Positions 1 to 5,889 of a stretch of 5,889 bases of DNA are shown piece after piece. Position numbers and translations under genes: made by a program. Source of the DNA: Bacillota bacterium (GTDB taxonomy: Bacteria > Bacillota > Clostridia > Acetivibrionales > DSM-1351); NCBI GenBank assembly GCA_023392075.1, contig JAEVZU010000285.1, forward strand, positions 1-5,889, in the 5' to 3' direction. Each line of letters opens with the position of its first letter. Position 1 is the stretch's first letter. The notes beneath the pieces were generated by a model. That model did not search any database. It was not told the origin of the DNA and saw only the letters and a program-made list of their open reading frames with translations.

Positions 1-11
1 GCATTAAATTT

Positions 12-24
12 CAAGCCTGCCTCC
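12..24 (-). promoter_or_regulatory. Candidate ribosome binding site and TTG start of a further minus-strand gene
   Basis: On the minus strand a GGAGG (24-20) stands out in otherwise AT-rich DNA. It is followed after five bases by TTG (14-12), which would open a frame reading Met-Lys-Phe-Asn up to the window edge. An ATG at 4-2 is an alternative start, but its 15-base spacing is too long for normal initiation. The layout fits a next gene of the same cluster in the same orientation, but only four codons are visible, so the gene itself cannot be judged. Confidence 0.3.
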
Positions 25-141
25 AGAAATAATTCAATAGGTAATCAACATGTAAATTAATTTTATCATAAAATATATAAAGAACAAAACTTATATGAAA
101 AATGTAAACAAACTGAAAAACCTAAAAAAATAACTATCACT

Positions 142-186
142 AAAAAAAAAGAGAGCTTATCAAAACTGAAATAATTTCCTATTTTG
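142..186 (-). terminator. Weak candidate intrinsic terminator downstream of the PKS
   Basis: Read on the minus strand, CAAAA (186-182) pairs with TTTTG (165-161), and inside it GAAA (178-175) pairs with TTTC (171-168) around a three-base loop. A run of nine T follows at 150-142. The stem is short, interrupted and almost entirely A-T, and about ten bases separate it from the T run. It is therefore a poor match to a strong Rho-independent terminator. It is placed where one would expect the PKS transcript to end or be attenuated. Confidence 0.25.
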
Positions 187-226
187 AGACCGCCCCTTTG
201 TTTTTAATGATACTTATATAAAAATT

Positions 227-364
227 TCAGGCAATACCCTGATTTTCTGGTACAACTTTCTCTATGTCTACGTCTATCTCGGCTGCCAATGATCTTACAG
301 TGTCCATTTTTTCCGTTATCTCTACCTTATAAATATCCATATCAACCCCAAAGTGATTATTCAT
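227..364 (-). CDS. Possible small protein of 45 residues, overlapping the PKS stop codon
   Basis: The ATG at 362-364 lies in another frame from the PKS and overlaps its stop by eight bases (ATGAATAA), an arrangement typical of translational coupling. There is no Shine-Dalgarno sequence just upstream; the nearest purine run, GGAAG, is about 28 bases away, so re-initiation by ribosomes ending the PKS would be needed. The ORF ends in TGA at 227-229, where base composition drops abruptly to very AT-rich DNA, which suggests coding sequence continues to this point. The product is acidic and mostly helical by appearance, with no signal peptide or membrane segment and no Cys. Its second half (TVRSLAAEIDVDIEKVVPEN) faintly resembles the first helix and loop of a carrier protein, but it ends before any DSL/DSI motif. 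No family is recognised. Alternatives are a frameshifted PKS C-terminus or a non-coding tail. Confidence 0.4.
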   Translation of the reverse strand: MNNHFGVDMDIYKVEITEKMDTVRSLAAEIDVDIEKVVPENQGIA

Positions 365-3300
365 TGTGTGCAGATGGAATGTACAATAAATCTTCCTGCA
401 GCATTTCCAGGCTTCTTTTCCGCTCCTCCGAGCCCATAGCAGGAAGCTTTTCCATTTGTACCAATTGCAATGCTGTTCGAGCAGGTTTACTTTCATGCTG
501 GACGGCGTTCTGGACCGGAATGGTTTGGACGTCTGTTTCAGCAGCATTAACCAACATTTCATCCCTGAAGGAAACCTTATAGGTTTGATATTCAAATGGA
601 TATGTGGGCAGAGGTATTCTCCCGGTATTTTTTCCGTAGAGCCTTTCCGGGTTGAATCTGGCTCCGCAGGTATATAAACCTGCCAGAAGTTTATGTACTG
701 GTTCCTCGGATAAGGGTTCCGACAGATCTCCACAAAACATCCCGAATTTGGCCTTACTTTCGTATTCTTTCAAGTCTTCACAGTTTGATTTTATAAAAAT
801 AAGTGCATCATCCTTACCTGCGGATGAGTTGATCCATCGTGCGTTTACTTTGAAATTGTAAATCTCCCGTTTTTGCATATACCAGACAAGATTTTCATTT
901 GAAACCGGCCCCTGCTCAGTGATTACCTCACAGTTGCCGAATAAAGCCACAGGTAATGCTTCGGGCTCCTCAGCTACATGGTTTATCTCACAAACCATGG
1001 CAGCGGCTTGTTTTAGGGAAACAAGTCCTGTTAACGCCATTGCTGCAGCAATTCCAGTCCCTCCAGTAAAGATCCCTGACGGCTCAACACCAAAATCATG
1101 AAGCAGAACACCCGCCGCATAATGAAAGGAAAACAGCCGGACCCTGCTTTGAACAATTCGATCGCTGGTATCTGCCCATTCCGCACATATGTCCATGCAC
1201 TTCCCATAAGCTTCGTCAAACAACTTATACCGTTTGCCGATTGTGTCAACAAGGTTCTCACTTAACGGATCTTCATCCTGCATCACAAGATAAACAGGCA
1301 TTTCTCTGTTTGGGTTGGAACGGCCTTTAAAAATATTGCCTTGCAAATCGCCCTTTTCAATGGCTTCCAAAGTCTCAAGCATCTCTTCCTTATTACTGAT
1401 GGTGGCTGCCAGCTTAAAGGACATTTCCTTTTGCGCATTATTCATGGTATAACAGACAGAACCTGCATCTACATCGCTTTTGATTACATATTCCTTTAAT
1501 TTGGCGGCTATTATTTTTATCACATTTTCATTTCTTCCGGTTAGTGTAAGAAGATGCTGTGTGTTTTTAAAAGCATCCTGATCCGCTTTTGCTGCCGGTG
1601 CCTCCTCCAGGATCACATGGGCGTTGGTTCCGCCAAACCCGAAAGCATTGACGCCCGCTCTTCTGGGTAGGCCTTCCATACTGTCCCATTGCCTGGGCGC
1701 TTTACTGATTACATAAAATGGAGAGTTTTCAAAGTGAATATTTGGGTTTGGCTGGTCGAAATTCACCGTATGGGGAAGCATTCTGTTATTAAGGGCCAGA
1801 ACAACCTTGATCAGACTGACGATTCCCGCCGCCGACAACATATGACCAATTGAGGATTTGGCCGATCCTATACCGCAAAAAGTTTTTTTATCGGTAAAAG
1901 TTCTCATGGCAAGAGTCATTCCCTCAATCTCAATAGGATCCCCTAAGGGCGTACCTGTACCATGGGTCTCGATATACGAAACGGTTTCCGGGTTTATTCC
2001 GGCCTTCTGGTAAGCGTTTCTAATGGTTTCGGCTTGTCCCTGTGGCCTTGGTGCCGTTATCCCCTGGGATCGGCCGTCATTATTAATTGCAGAGCCTTTA
2101 ATAACCGCATAAATGAAATCCTTATCCTTTAAGGCCTTTTCCAAAGGTTTAAGCAGTACAGCACCCGTCCCTTCGGAAAGTACAAGACCATCTGCCCTGC
2201 TGTCAAAGGGATAGCAGGCTCCTGTGGGAGATAGCGCCGTCACACGACTCAGGCCGATAAAGGGCGTGGGATTCAGGTTAAGATTGACTCCTCCGGCAAT
2301 CGCCATATCGGCCTGACCGGAGCGCAGATTTTCACAGGCAAGGTGTACAGCCACAAGAGAGGAGGAGCAGGCCGAATTTACAATCAGGCTGGGTCCGGTC
2401 AGGTTCAGGCAGTGACTGACCCTTGCGGCTATTTCATTTAGACCGTTTCCTGCCACTGCATCGGCAACCATTTTAGCCGGTTCAAGTGTGTTTAGAATAC
2501 CTGACAAAATCTTTTCCTGCTTGTCTTTCTCCAAACTCTGAAAAGCTTCATTCTCCCCCAATTTTCTCTTAATCCGCATATATGAATTGTAGCCTGCAAA
2601 ATGTTCCATATAGGTATTCTGCTCGGTGCCTACAAAAACTCCGATGCGGTTTGTACGGTGTTTTCCCCCGTAACCGGCAGATTGAAGAGCCTCCCATGCC
2701 ACCATCAAAAAAATACGCTGCTGCGGATCCATTACTTCTGCTTCGTTGGGCGATATACCGAAAAACAAGGGATCAAAATCATAAGGGTTATGGATAAAAC
2801 CACCTTTTTTGCTATACATGGTATGAGCAGAGCCGGAATCGGTACTGTAGAATTCTTCCGCATCCCAGCGTTCGGCAGGGATCTCCCCTATGACACACTT
2901 TCCTTCCTTTATAAGATCCCAGTACTCCATAAGGGTATTGGCCCCAGGCACCCGCAAGCTCATACCGATAATAGCGATATCATCTTCTTCCTCTCCATGA
3001 GCTGCCTCACCGGCCTGACCGGGTTTCGTTTCAGCGGGACTGCCTGCTTCTCCGGCCTGTTTCAAGGTGTTCTCAATATATCGTATCAATTCCTCAGGAG
3101 TCTGGTACTCAAATACCAGAGTAGGATACAACTCCATGTTCAGCAGGCGGCTGATGTCGCTGATCACCCTGGTCGCACCGATGGAATCCAGTCCGATTTC
3201 CATGAAGTTGGCGGATATGTCAAGCTGGTCTTCCGGGATATCCAGATAGCCTGCGATTAAATTCAATACCTTGCCCCTTACATTTTTAATAGGCAGGACA

Positions 3301-5889
3301 TTGTTTCCCTTTGAAAAACTTTTGTTAAATGTAGTTTTCTCTATCACCGGCAAGGTTGAGCTTTTTCCGGTAGCCGGGATCAGGTCCAGAATGTGAACAA
3401 CACTTTCCTGCTTAAACTGAAGGGCTGGAAGAAAGGCAGCAGCTGCTGCTTCCGCTTTCAACGGATTGAGGCCCTGGGCCTTGACAGCCAAAAGCGTTGC
3501 ATCCCCGAATTTTTGAACCATGCCCTTTTCGGCCCATAATGAATAGTTTAATGCCACTGTCTTTCCGGGAGCACCAGCCGTTTTTCTATAATATGCATAG
3601 CCGTCTAAAAAGGCGTTGGCAGCTGCATAGTCACCAAGTCCTGCAGACCATGATTTTCTGGAGGCTGAAACCGAGGACAGAGCTGCAAAAAACTTTAGCG
3701 GCTGATCCCTGGTAACCAGATCAGTGATAATAGTCCCCTGAACTTTTGGTTGCAGTACCTTTTTTATTATATCAAGTTCCTTGGACAGAAGCTGGAAGGA
3801 GGACGCATCCCACAAACCCGCGGCATGAACCACTCCATTGACAGGCCCCCACTCCCGGTTGATGGTTTGGACCAATTCCTTCATTTGTTCCGGATCATTG
3901 ACATCTACCGGATAATAGACAGCTTTTGAACCAGCCTGCTCAATGGACTTGAGTACTTCCAGTTTATCCGCAAGTAGAGGGTCGGCATCAGATGATATGG
4001 GTTTTTCTCCCTCAGACAATGCTTTTCTGCCGGTTAATATCAGGTTCAGTTTTGCCTGCCCTGCAAGTACTTTACAAATTTCACCCGCTACCGGACCGGT
4101 TCCGCCGGTAACCAAATAGGTTTCACCGTCAATAAATTCCACTTCCTGCTGTTGAATAATCTCATCCATCTTTTTAAGTTTACGGATATATCTGCACCCT
4201 TTGCGCACCGCTGCCATTGATTCGTCCGGGAACCTGGAGTTTAATTCCCTGACGGCAGCCTCCAGCAGTTCTTTTCCGGAGGAATATTCAACTCCGTCCA
4301 GATCAAGCACACACAATTCAATTCCGCTATTTTCCTGGTCCGCAGCAAGCCCCAAAGCTGCTGCCATAAATTGATGAGGATTTTGTGAAGTATCTCCCTC
4401 TATAACCGGGGACATGCGATTGGTTACAACCATTACCTTTGACTTCCCTGCCCGTTCCGCAAGGGCTTTTCCAAGGTGTATCAGGCTGAAAGCCCCCTGT
4501 TCCAGCAGTGTATCGTTTGCCAGAATTTCCTGCGGATTGCTGTATTCCTGCAGATAATTCCACAGGTGGAGGATGTTGACCTGCTGTTCCGGAATATTTT
4601 CAAGAACTTTCTTAAAGTGGGTTGGATTGCCCGGATTCACGGTGAAAACCCGACCGCCGTCAAAATGATATTCCCTTCCGGAAACAACCTCGAATATTTT
4701 GCTGTAATGCAAATTCTGCCACTCCGAGAGAATGTCCTTCATGCTTCCGTCATGGAGAATAATTAAGGAACCGTCTCTGCCAATCTGCTCTTCTATTCGT
4801 TCCTCCCTATTCCACTCCCATTGATGAAACAGCTTCTTTAACACGGCTGTGCTGTCAAAGCTGCCAAAATCCGGTTTGAAAGTCCTATGTTTGAATGGAT
4901 ACGTGCTCAATGGCAGAATTTTGCTTGCATTATTGTAATCAAGCTTTCTCAAATCTAAATTTAAACCGTTACTGTACATACTGCCAAGCGTGTTGAGAAG
5001 GACGTTAAGCCCTTTCTTTTTTCTGTCCTGTGTCTCCAGTATCAGGATATCCTTCCGGTCCACTGCACCCCGGGCCATACCCGACAATATCTTATCCGGC
5101 CCTACCTCTACAAAGCTATTGACACCCATTTCCCCGGCACGTTTCACACTCTGTTCGAATTTGACAGCACTGAGAATATGTTTCGTCCAATAGACGGCAC
5201 CTGGTACTTCGGTCATCACATCACCGGTGACATTTGAAATAATAGGAATGACGGGCGGACAAAATTCAACCTTGTTCAGCGCTTCTTCGAATATCTCCAG
5301 CATCGGGTTCATTAAAGGGGTGTGGAAGGCCTGGGATACCTTGAGCTTTTTGCAGACAATTCCGTTTTTTTGAAGCAGGTCGGCAAATTCCTCCAGAGTA
5401 TGGGAATATCCCGATACAACCTGATGCGTGGCGTTATAGGCCCCGATCCATAATCTATCCCGGAATGGTGCTATGAGCTCTTCTACCTTGCCGGCAGGAG
5501 CAAATACAGCCGCCATTGAGCCATCCGCCTTTAATTCCTGCATCAGTCTGCCGCGCAGAGCAACCAAACCAGCTGCATCCCTGAGGCTGACACAACCTGC
5601 CAGACATGCCGCGACCCATTCTCCGAGGCTGTGGCCCATCATATACGCCGGTTGTATACCCAGTGACATTAAGTATTTACCGATTGAATAATCCATTGAA
5701 AAAACCACCGGCTGGGTTATCCCGGTTTGCGACAAAACCGGTTCGTCGGCTTTTATACCGAAGATCAGGTCTGTAATGGAATTATCAAGATGGGGTTTAA
5801 ATGCATCCGAGCATTGGTCCAGAATGTCTCTGAAACCTGGAAGGCACTCATACAGTTCTTTTCCCATGCCGACATACTGAGACCCCTGC
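357..5889 (-). CDS. Modular type I polyketide synthase, 5'-truncated (AT-KR-ACP-KS-AT0)
   Basis: This is a multidomain enzyme that extends and reduces an acyl chain tethered to phosphopantetheine, presumably in the cytoplasm. The frame is open to the window edge, and the codons before the first Met (5865-5867) read QGSQYVG, which completes the AT motif GQGSQ. That Met is therefore internal and the true start lies beyond 5889. Residue numbers here count from this Met; 1836 residues are visible after it. Domains in order are AT (to about 290), KR (about 345-830), ACP (about 862-933), KS (about 962-1422), a degenerate AT (about 1523-1765) and a tail of about 70 residues. A Gly/Ala/Glu-rich linker at about 936-961 separates ACP from KS. 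No DH, ER, methyltransferase or thioesterase is seen, so chain release happens elsewhere. The stop is TAA at 357-359, and a small ORF overlaps it. The product is unknown, so no gene symbol is given. The PKS assignment is certain; the pathway is not. Confidence 0.97.
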   Translation of the reverse strand, partial: QGSQYVGMGKELYECLPGFRDILDQCSDAFKPHLDNSITDLIFGIKADEPVLSQTGITQPVVFSMDYSIGKYLMSLGIQPAYMMGHSLGEWVAACLAGCVSLRDAAGLVALRGRLMQELKADGSMAAVFAPAGKVEELIAPFRDRLWIGAYNATHQVVSGYSHTLEEFADLLQKNGIVCKKLKVSQAFHTPLMNPMLEIFEEALNKVEFCPPVIPIISNVTGDVMTEVPGAVYWTKHILSAVKFEQSVKRAGEMGVNSFVEVGPDKILSGMARGAVDRKDILILETQDRKKKGLNVLLNTLGSMYSNGLNLDLRKLDYNNASKILPLSTYPFKHRTFKPDFGSFDSTAVLKKLFHQWEWNREERIEEQIGRDGSLIILHDGSMKDILSEWQNLHYSKIFEVVSGREYHFDGGRVFTVNPGNPTHFKKVLENIPEQQVNILHLWNYLQEYSNPQEILANDTLLEQGAFSLIHLGKALAERAGKSKVMVVTNRMSPVIEGDTSQNPHQFMAAALGLAADQENSGIELCVLDLDGVEYSSGKELLEAAVRELNSRFPDESMAAVRKGCRYIRKLKKMDEIIQQQEVEFIDGETYLVTGGTGPVAGEICKVLAGQAKLNLILTGRKALSEGEKPISSDADPLLADKLEVLKSIEQAGSKAVYYPVDVNDPEQMKELVQTINREWGPVNGVVHAAGLWDASSFQLLSKELDIIKKVLQPKVQGTIITDLVTRDQPLKFFAALSSVSASRKSWSAGLGDYAAANAFLDGYAYYRKTAGAPGKTVALNYSLWAEKGMVQKFGDATLLAVKAQGLNPLKAEAAAAAFLPALQFKQESVVHILDLIPATGKSSTLPVIEKTTFNKSFSKGNNVLPIKNVRGKVLNLIAGYLDIPEDQLDISANFMEIGLDSIGATRVISDISRLLNMELYPTLVFEYQTPEELIRYIENTLKQAGEAGSPAETKPGQAGEAAHGEEEDDIAIIGMSLRVPGANTLMEYWDLIKEGKCVIGEIPAERWDAEEFYSTDSGSAHTMYSKKGGFIHNPYDFDPLFFGISPNEAEVMDPQQRIFLMVAWEALQSAGYGGKHRTNRIGVFVGTEQNTYMEHFAGYNSYMRIKRKLGENEAFQSLEKDKQEKILSGILNTLEPAKMVADAVAGNGLNEIAARVSHCLNLTGPSLIVNSACSSSLVAVHLACENLRSGQADMAIAGGVNLNLNPTPFIGLSRVTALSPTGACYPFDSRADGLVLSEGTGAVLLKPLEKALKDKDFIYAVIKGSAINNDGRSQGITAPRPQGQAETIRNAYQKAGINPETVSYIETHGTGTPLGDPIEIEGMTLAMRTFTDKKTFCGIGSAKSSIGHMLSAAGIVSLIKVVLALNNRMLPHTVNFDQPNPNIHFENSPFYVISKAPRQWDSMEGLPRRAGVNAFGFGGTNAHVILEEAPAAKADQDAFKNTQHLLTLTGRNENVIKIIAAKLKEYVIKSDVDAGSVCYTMNNAQKEMSFKLAATISNKEEMLETLEAIEKGDLQGNIFKGRSNPNREMPVYLVMQDEDPLSENLVDTIGKRYKLFDEAYGKCMDICAEWADTSDRIVQSRVRLFSFHYAAGVLLHDFGVEPSGIFTGGTGIAAAMALTGLVSLKQAAAMVCEINHVAEEPEALPVALFGNCEVITEQGPVSNENLVWYMQKREIYNFKVNARWINSSAGKDDALIFIKSNCEDLKEYESKAKFGMFCGDLSEPLSEEPVHKLLAGLYTCGARFNPERLYGKNTGRIPLPTYPFEYQTYKVSFRDEMLVNAAETDVQTIPVQNAVQHESKPARTALQLVQMEKLPAMGSEERKRSLEMLQEDLLYIPSAHNE
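573..1301 (-). other. Degenerate, probably inactive acyltransferase-like domain (AT0) after the KS
   Basis: Residues about 1523-1765 sit exactly where the AT of a KS-AT module would be. Before it is a KS-to-AT linker (about 1435-1520). The segment RLFSFHYAAGVLLHDFGVEP followed by SGIFTGGTGIAAA and LTGLVSLKQAA matches the AT core around the nucleophile elbow. The usual GHSLGE is replaced by TGGTGI, so the catalytic Ser becomes Gly1603 (1059-1061). The residue 25 further on, normally the substrate-binding Arg, is Ile1628. No GQGSQ or AFH/ASH motif is found, and the region is about 240 residues against roughly 300 for an AT. The post-AT linker is nevertheless well kept, with LLAGLYTCGARFNPERLY and IPLPTYPFEYQTY at 1751-1763. 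The frame is open throughout, so this is substitution and shrinkage, not a frameshift. Its likely role is a scaffold for the KS or a docking surface for a separate AT; this is inference. Confidence 0.8.
1602..2984 (-). other. Ketosynthase (KS) domain with intact catalytic triad
   Basis: This domain accepts the acyl chain from the preceding ACP and catalyses decarboxylative Claisen condensation. It spans residues about 962-1422, from DDIAIIGMS to GFGGTNAHVILEE. The triad is complete: Cys1167 (2367-2369) in VNSACSSSL, His1302 in THGTGTPLGDP, and His1342 in KSSIGH with Lys1337. The motif MDPQQR is present. Two oddities are seen. The active-site flank is Asn-Ser before Ala-Cys, where Asp-Thr is usual. 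There is also a charged insertion of roughly 35 residues (within about 1088-1135) between the GVFVG strand and the GPSL segment. A condensing role is likely, because both His residues and the Cys are retained, unlike the known non-elongating KS0 domains that lose the second-motif His. Confidence 0.95.
3069..3284 (-). other. Acyl carrier protein (ACP) domain
   Basis: This phosphopantetheine carrier holds the growing chain for the AT-KR module. It spans residues about 862-933. The attachment motif IGLDSIGA places the modified Ser895 at 3183-3185. It is preceded by the usual first helix and loop (YLDIPEDQLDISANFMEIG) and followed by the helix with LYPTLVFEYQTPEELIRYI. It is a single copy with no tandem repeat. 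It lies immediately before the KS of the next module, so the intermediate can pass directly within the polypeptide. This is the only carrier domain in the visible protein. Confidence 0.95.
3378..4835 (-). other. Ketoreductase (KR) domain, structural plus catalytic halves
   Basis: This NADPH-dependent domain of the short-chain dehydrogenase fold reduces the beta-keto group made in the first module to a hydroxyl. Residues about 345-575 form the non-catalytic structural half, and residues about 576-830 the Rossmann half. The cofactor loop reads TGGTGPVAG (587-595). The catalytic set is visible as Lys708 (in LQPKVQG), Ser732 (in SSVSA), Tyr747 and Asn751 (in DYAAANAF). HAAG (681-684) is also typical. 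The Ser-to-Tyr segment is two residues longer than in the common SSxxGxxG...Y pattern, and the cofactor loop has Pro where Gly is usual. The LDD motif of B-type KRs is not evident: the sequence after HAAG is LWDAS. A Trp lies 7 residues before the Tyr, not the 8 of classical A-type KRs. Stereochemistry is therefore not called. No DH or ER is inserted between the halves or before the ACP. Confidence 0.92.
5000..5889 (-). other. Acyltransferase (AT) domain, active-looking, probably malonyl-CoA specific
   Basis: This domain loads the extender unit from acyl-CoA onto the ACP of its own module. The window cuts it within the N-terminal GQGSQ motif. The nucleophile motif GHSLGE places catalytic Ser80 at 5628-5630. 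The carboxylate-binding Arg is R105, 25 residues after the Ser, the same spacing as Ser92 to Arg117 in FabD. The specificity motif with the catalytic His reads QAFH (residues 179-182). It resembles HAFH of malonyl-selective ATs rather than YASH of methylmalonyl-selective ones, although the first His is Gln here. The domain also shows SNVTG, YW and a VEVGP-type C-terminal motif, then the usual post-AT linker ending LPLSTYPF at about 318-325. Catalytic competence is well supported; malonyl specificity is inferred from the motif. Confidence 0.93.

Larger units (their letters stand above)
1..226. other. AT-rich intergenic region
   Basis: No ORF of useful length with a ribosome binding site is seen here on either strand. 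The region is dominated by A runs on the plus strand (for example 124-130 and 142-150) with one short GC-rich patch at 189-197. Two similar short words, CAAACTGAAAA (109-119) and CAAAACTGAAA (161-171), are too short to call a repeat. Minus-strand hexamers such as TTTACA and TATAAG occur but not at promoter spacing, so no promoter is called. Confidence 0.6.

Noticed and set aside
109..171. Short repeated words CAAACTGAAAA and CAAAACTGAAA
   Set aside because: They are imperfect, 11 bases long and in A-rich DNA where chance matches are frequent. There is no array or spacer regularity, so no CRISPR or regulatory repeat is called.
184..214. Possible plus-strand promoter (TTGAGA, then GATACT)
   Set aside because: The spacing is about 19 bases, the second hexamer is a weak match, and it would only drive antisense transcription into the PKS.
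289..582. Plus-strand open frame of 97 codons
   Set aside because: It is antisense to the PKS C-terminus and the small ORF, with a Ser/Cys-rich composition typical of a reverse-strand shadow.
365..733. Upstream extension of the small minus-strand ORF to give a 168-residue protein
   Set aside because: The upstream part is out of frame with, and fully overlaps, the conserved post-AT linker of the PKS, and reads as low-quality Trp/Arg-rich sequence. Only the part from the ATG at 364 is plausible.
2601..3260. Plus-strand open frame of 219 codons antisense to the ACP/KS region
   Set aside because: It lies wholly opposite conserved ACP and KS coding sequence, its translation shows no recognisable domain, and no ribosome binding site precedes it. 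It is a shadow of the PKS codons.
357..5867. Treating the Met at 5867 as the true start of the PKS
   Set aside because: The seven codons before it are in frame and encode QGSQYVG, the conserved N-terminal AT motif, so the gene continues past the window edge.

Overview
The window holds the 3' part of one very large modular type I polyketide synthase (PKS) gene on the minus strand. It fills positions 5889 to 357 and is cut by the right edge of the window. A possible 45-codon gene overlaps its stop codon, and about 226 bases of very AT-rich non-coding DNA follow. Transcription runs right to left. No RNA gene, CRISPR array, insertion sequence or other mobile element is visible.

The coding DNA has moderate GC, while the DNA after the last stop is extremely A/T-rich. 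The proteins are rich in Lys, Glu and Ile, and a GGAGG-type ribosome binding site lies near the left edge. This suggests a Bacillota (Firmicutes) bacterium, perhaps a clostridial or Paenibacillus-like organism. That assignment is inference only, because no taxonomic marker gene is present.

The PKS domains read from the N-terminus as: acyltransferase (AT, cut just inside its first motif), ketoreductase (KR, with structural and catalytic halves), acyl carrier protein (ACP), ketosynthase (KS), and a shrunken AT-like region that lacks its catalytic residues (called AT0 here), followed by a short tail. The first module (a KS is presumably upstream, then AT-KR-ACP) looks competent to add a malonyl unit and reduce it to a beta-hydroxy acyl chain; no dehydratase or enoylreductase is visible. 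The KS that follows would take that chain, but its module is incomplete: its AT appears dead and the protein ends before any carrier domain. The module must therefore be completed by other proteins or be non-extending.

The points most worth a second look are the KS-AT0 end that pairs a dead AT with a live cis-AT in the same polypeptide, the missing carrier domain, the small ORF coupled to the PKS stop, an insertion and altered active-site flank in the KS, and a modified cofactor-binding loop in the KR. A strong Shine-Dalgarno-like sequence at the left edge hints that another gene of the same orientation begins there.
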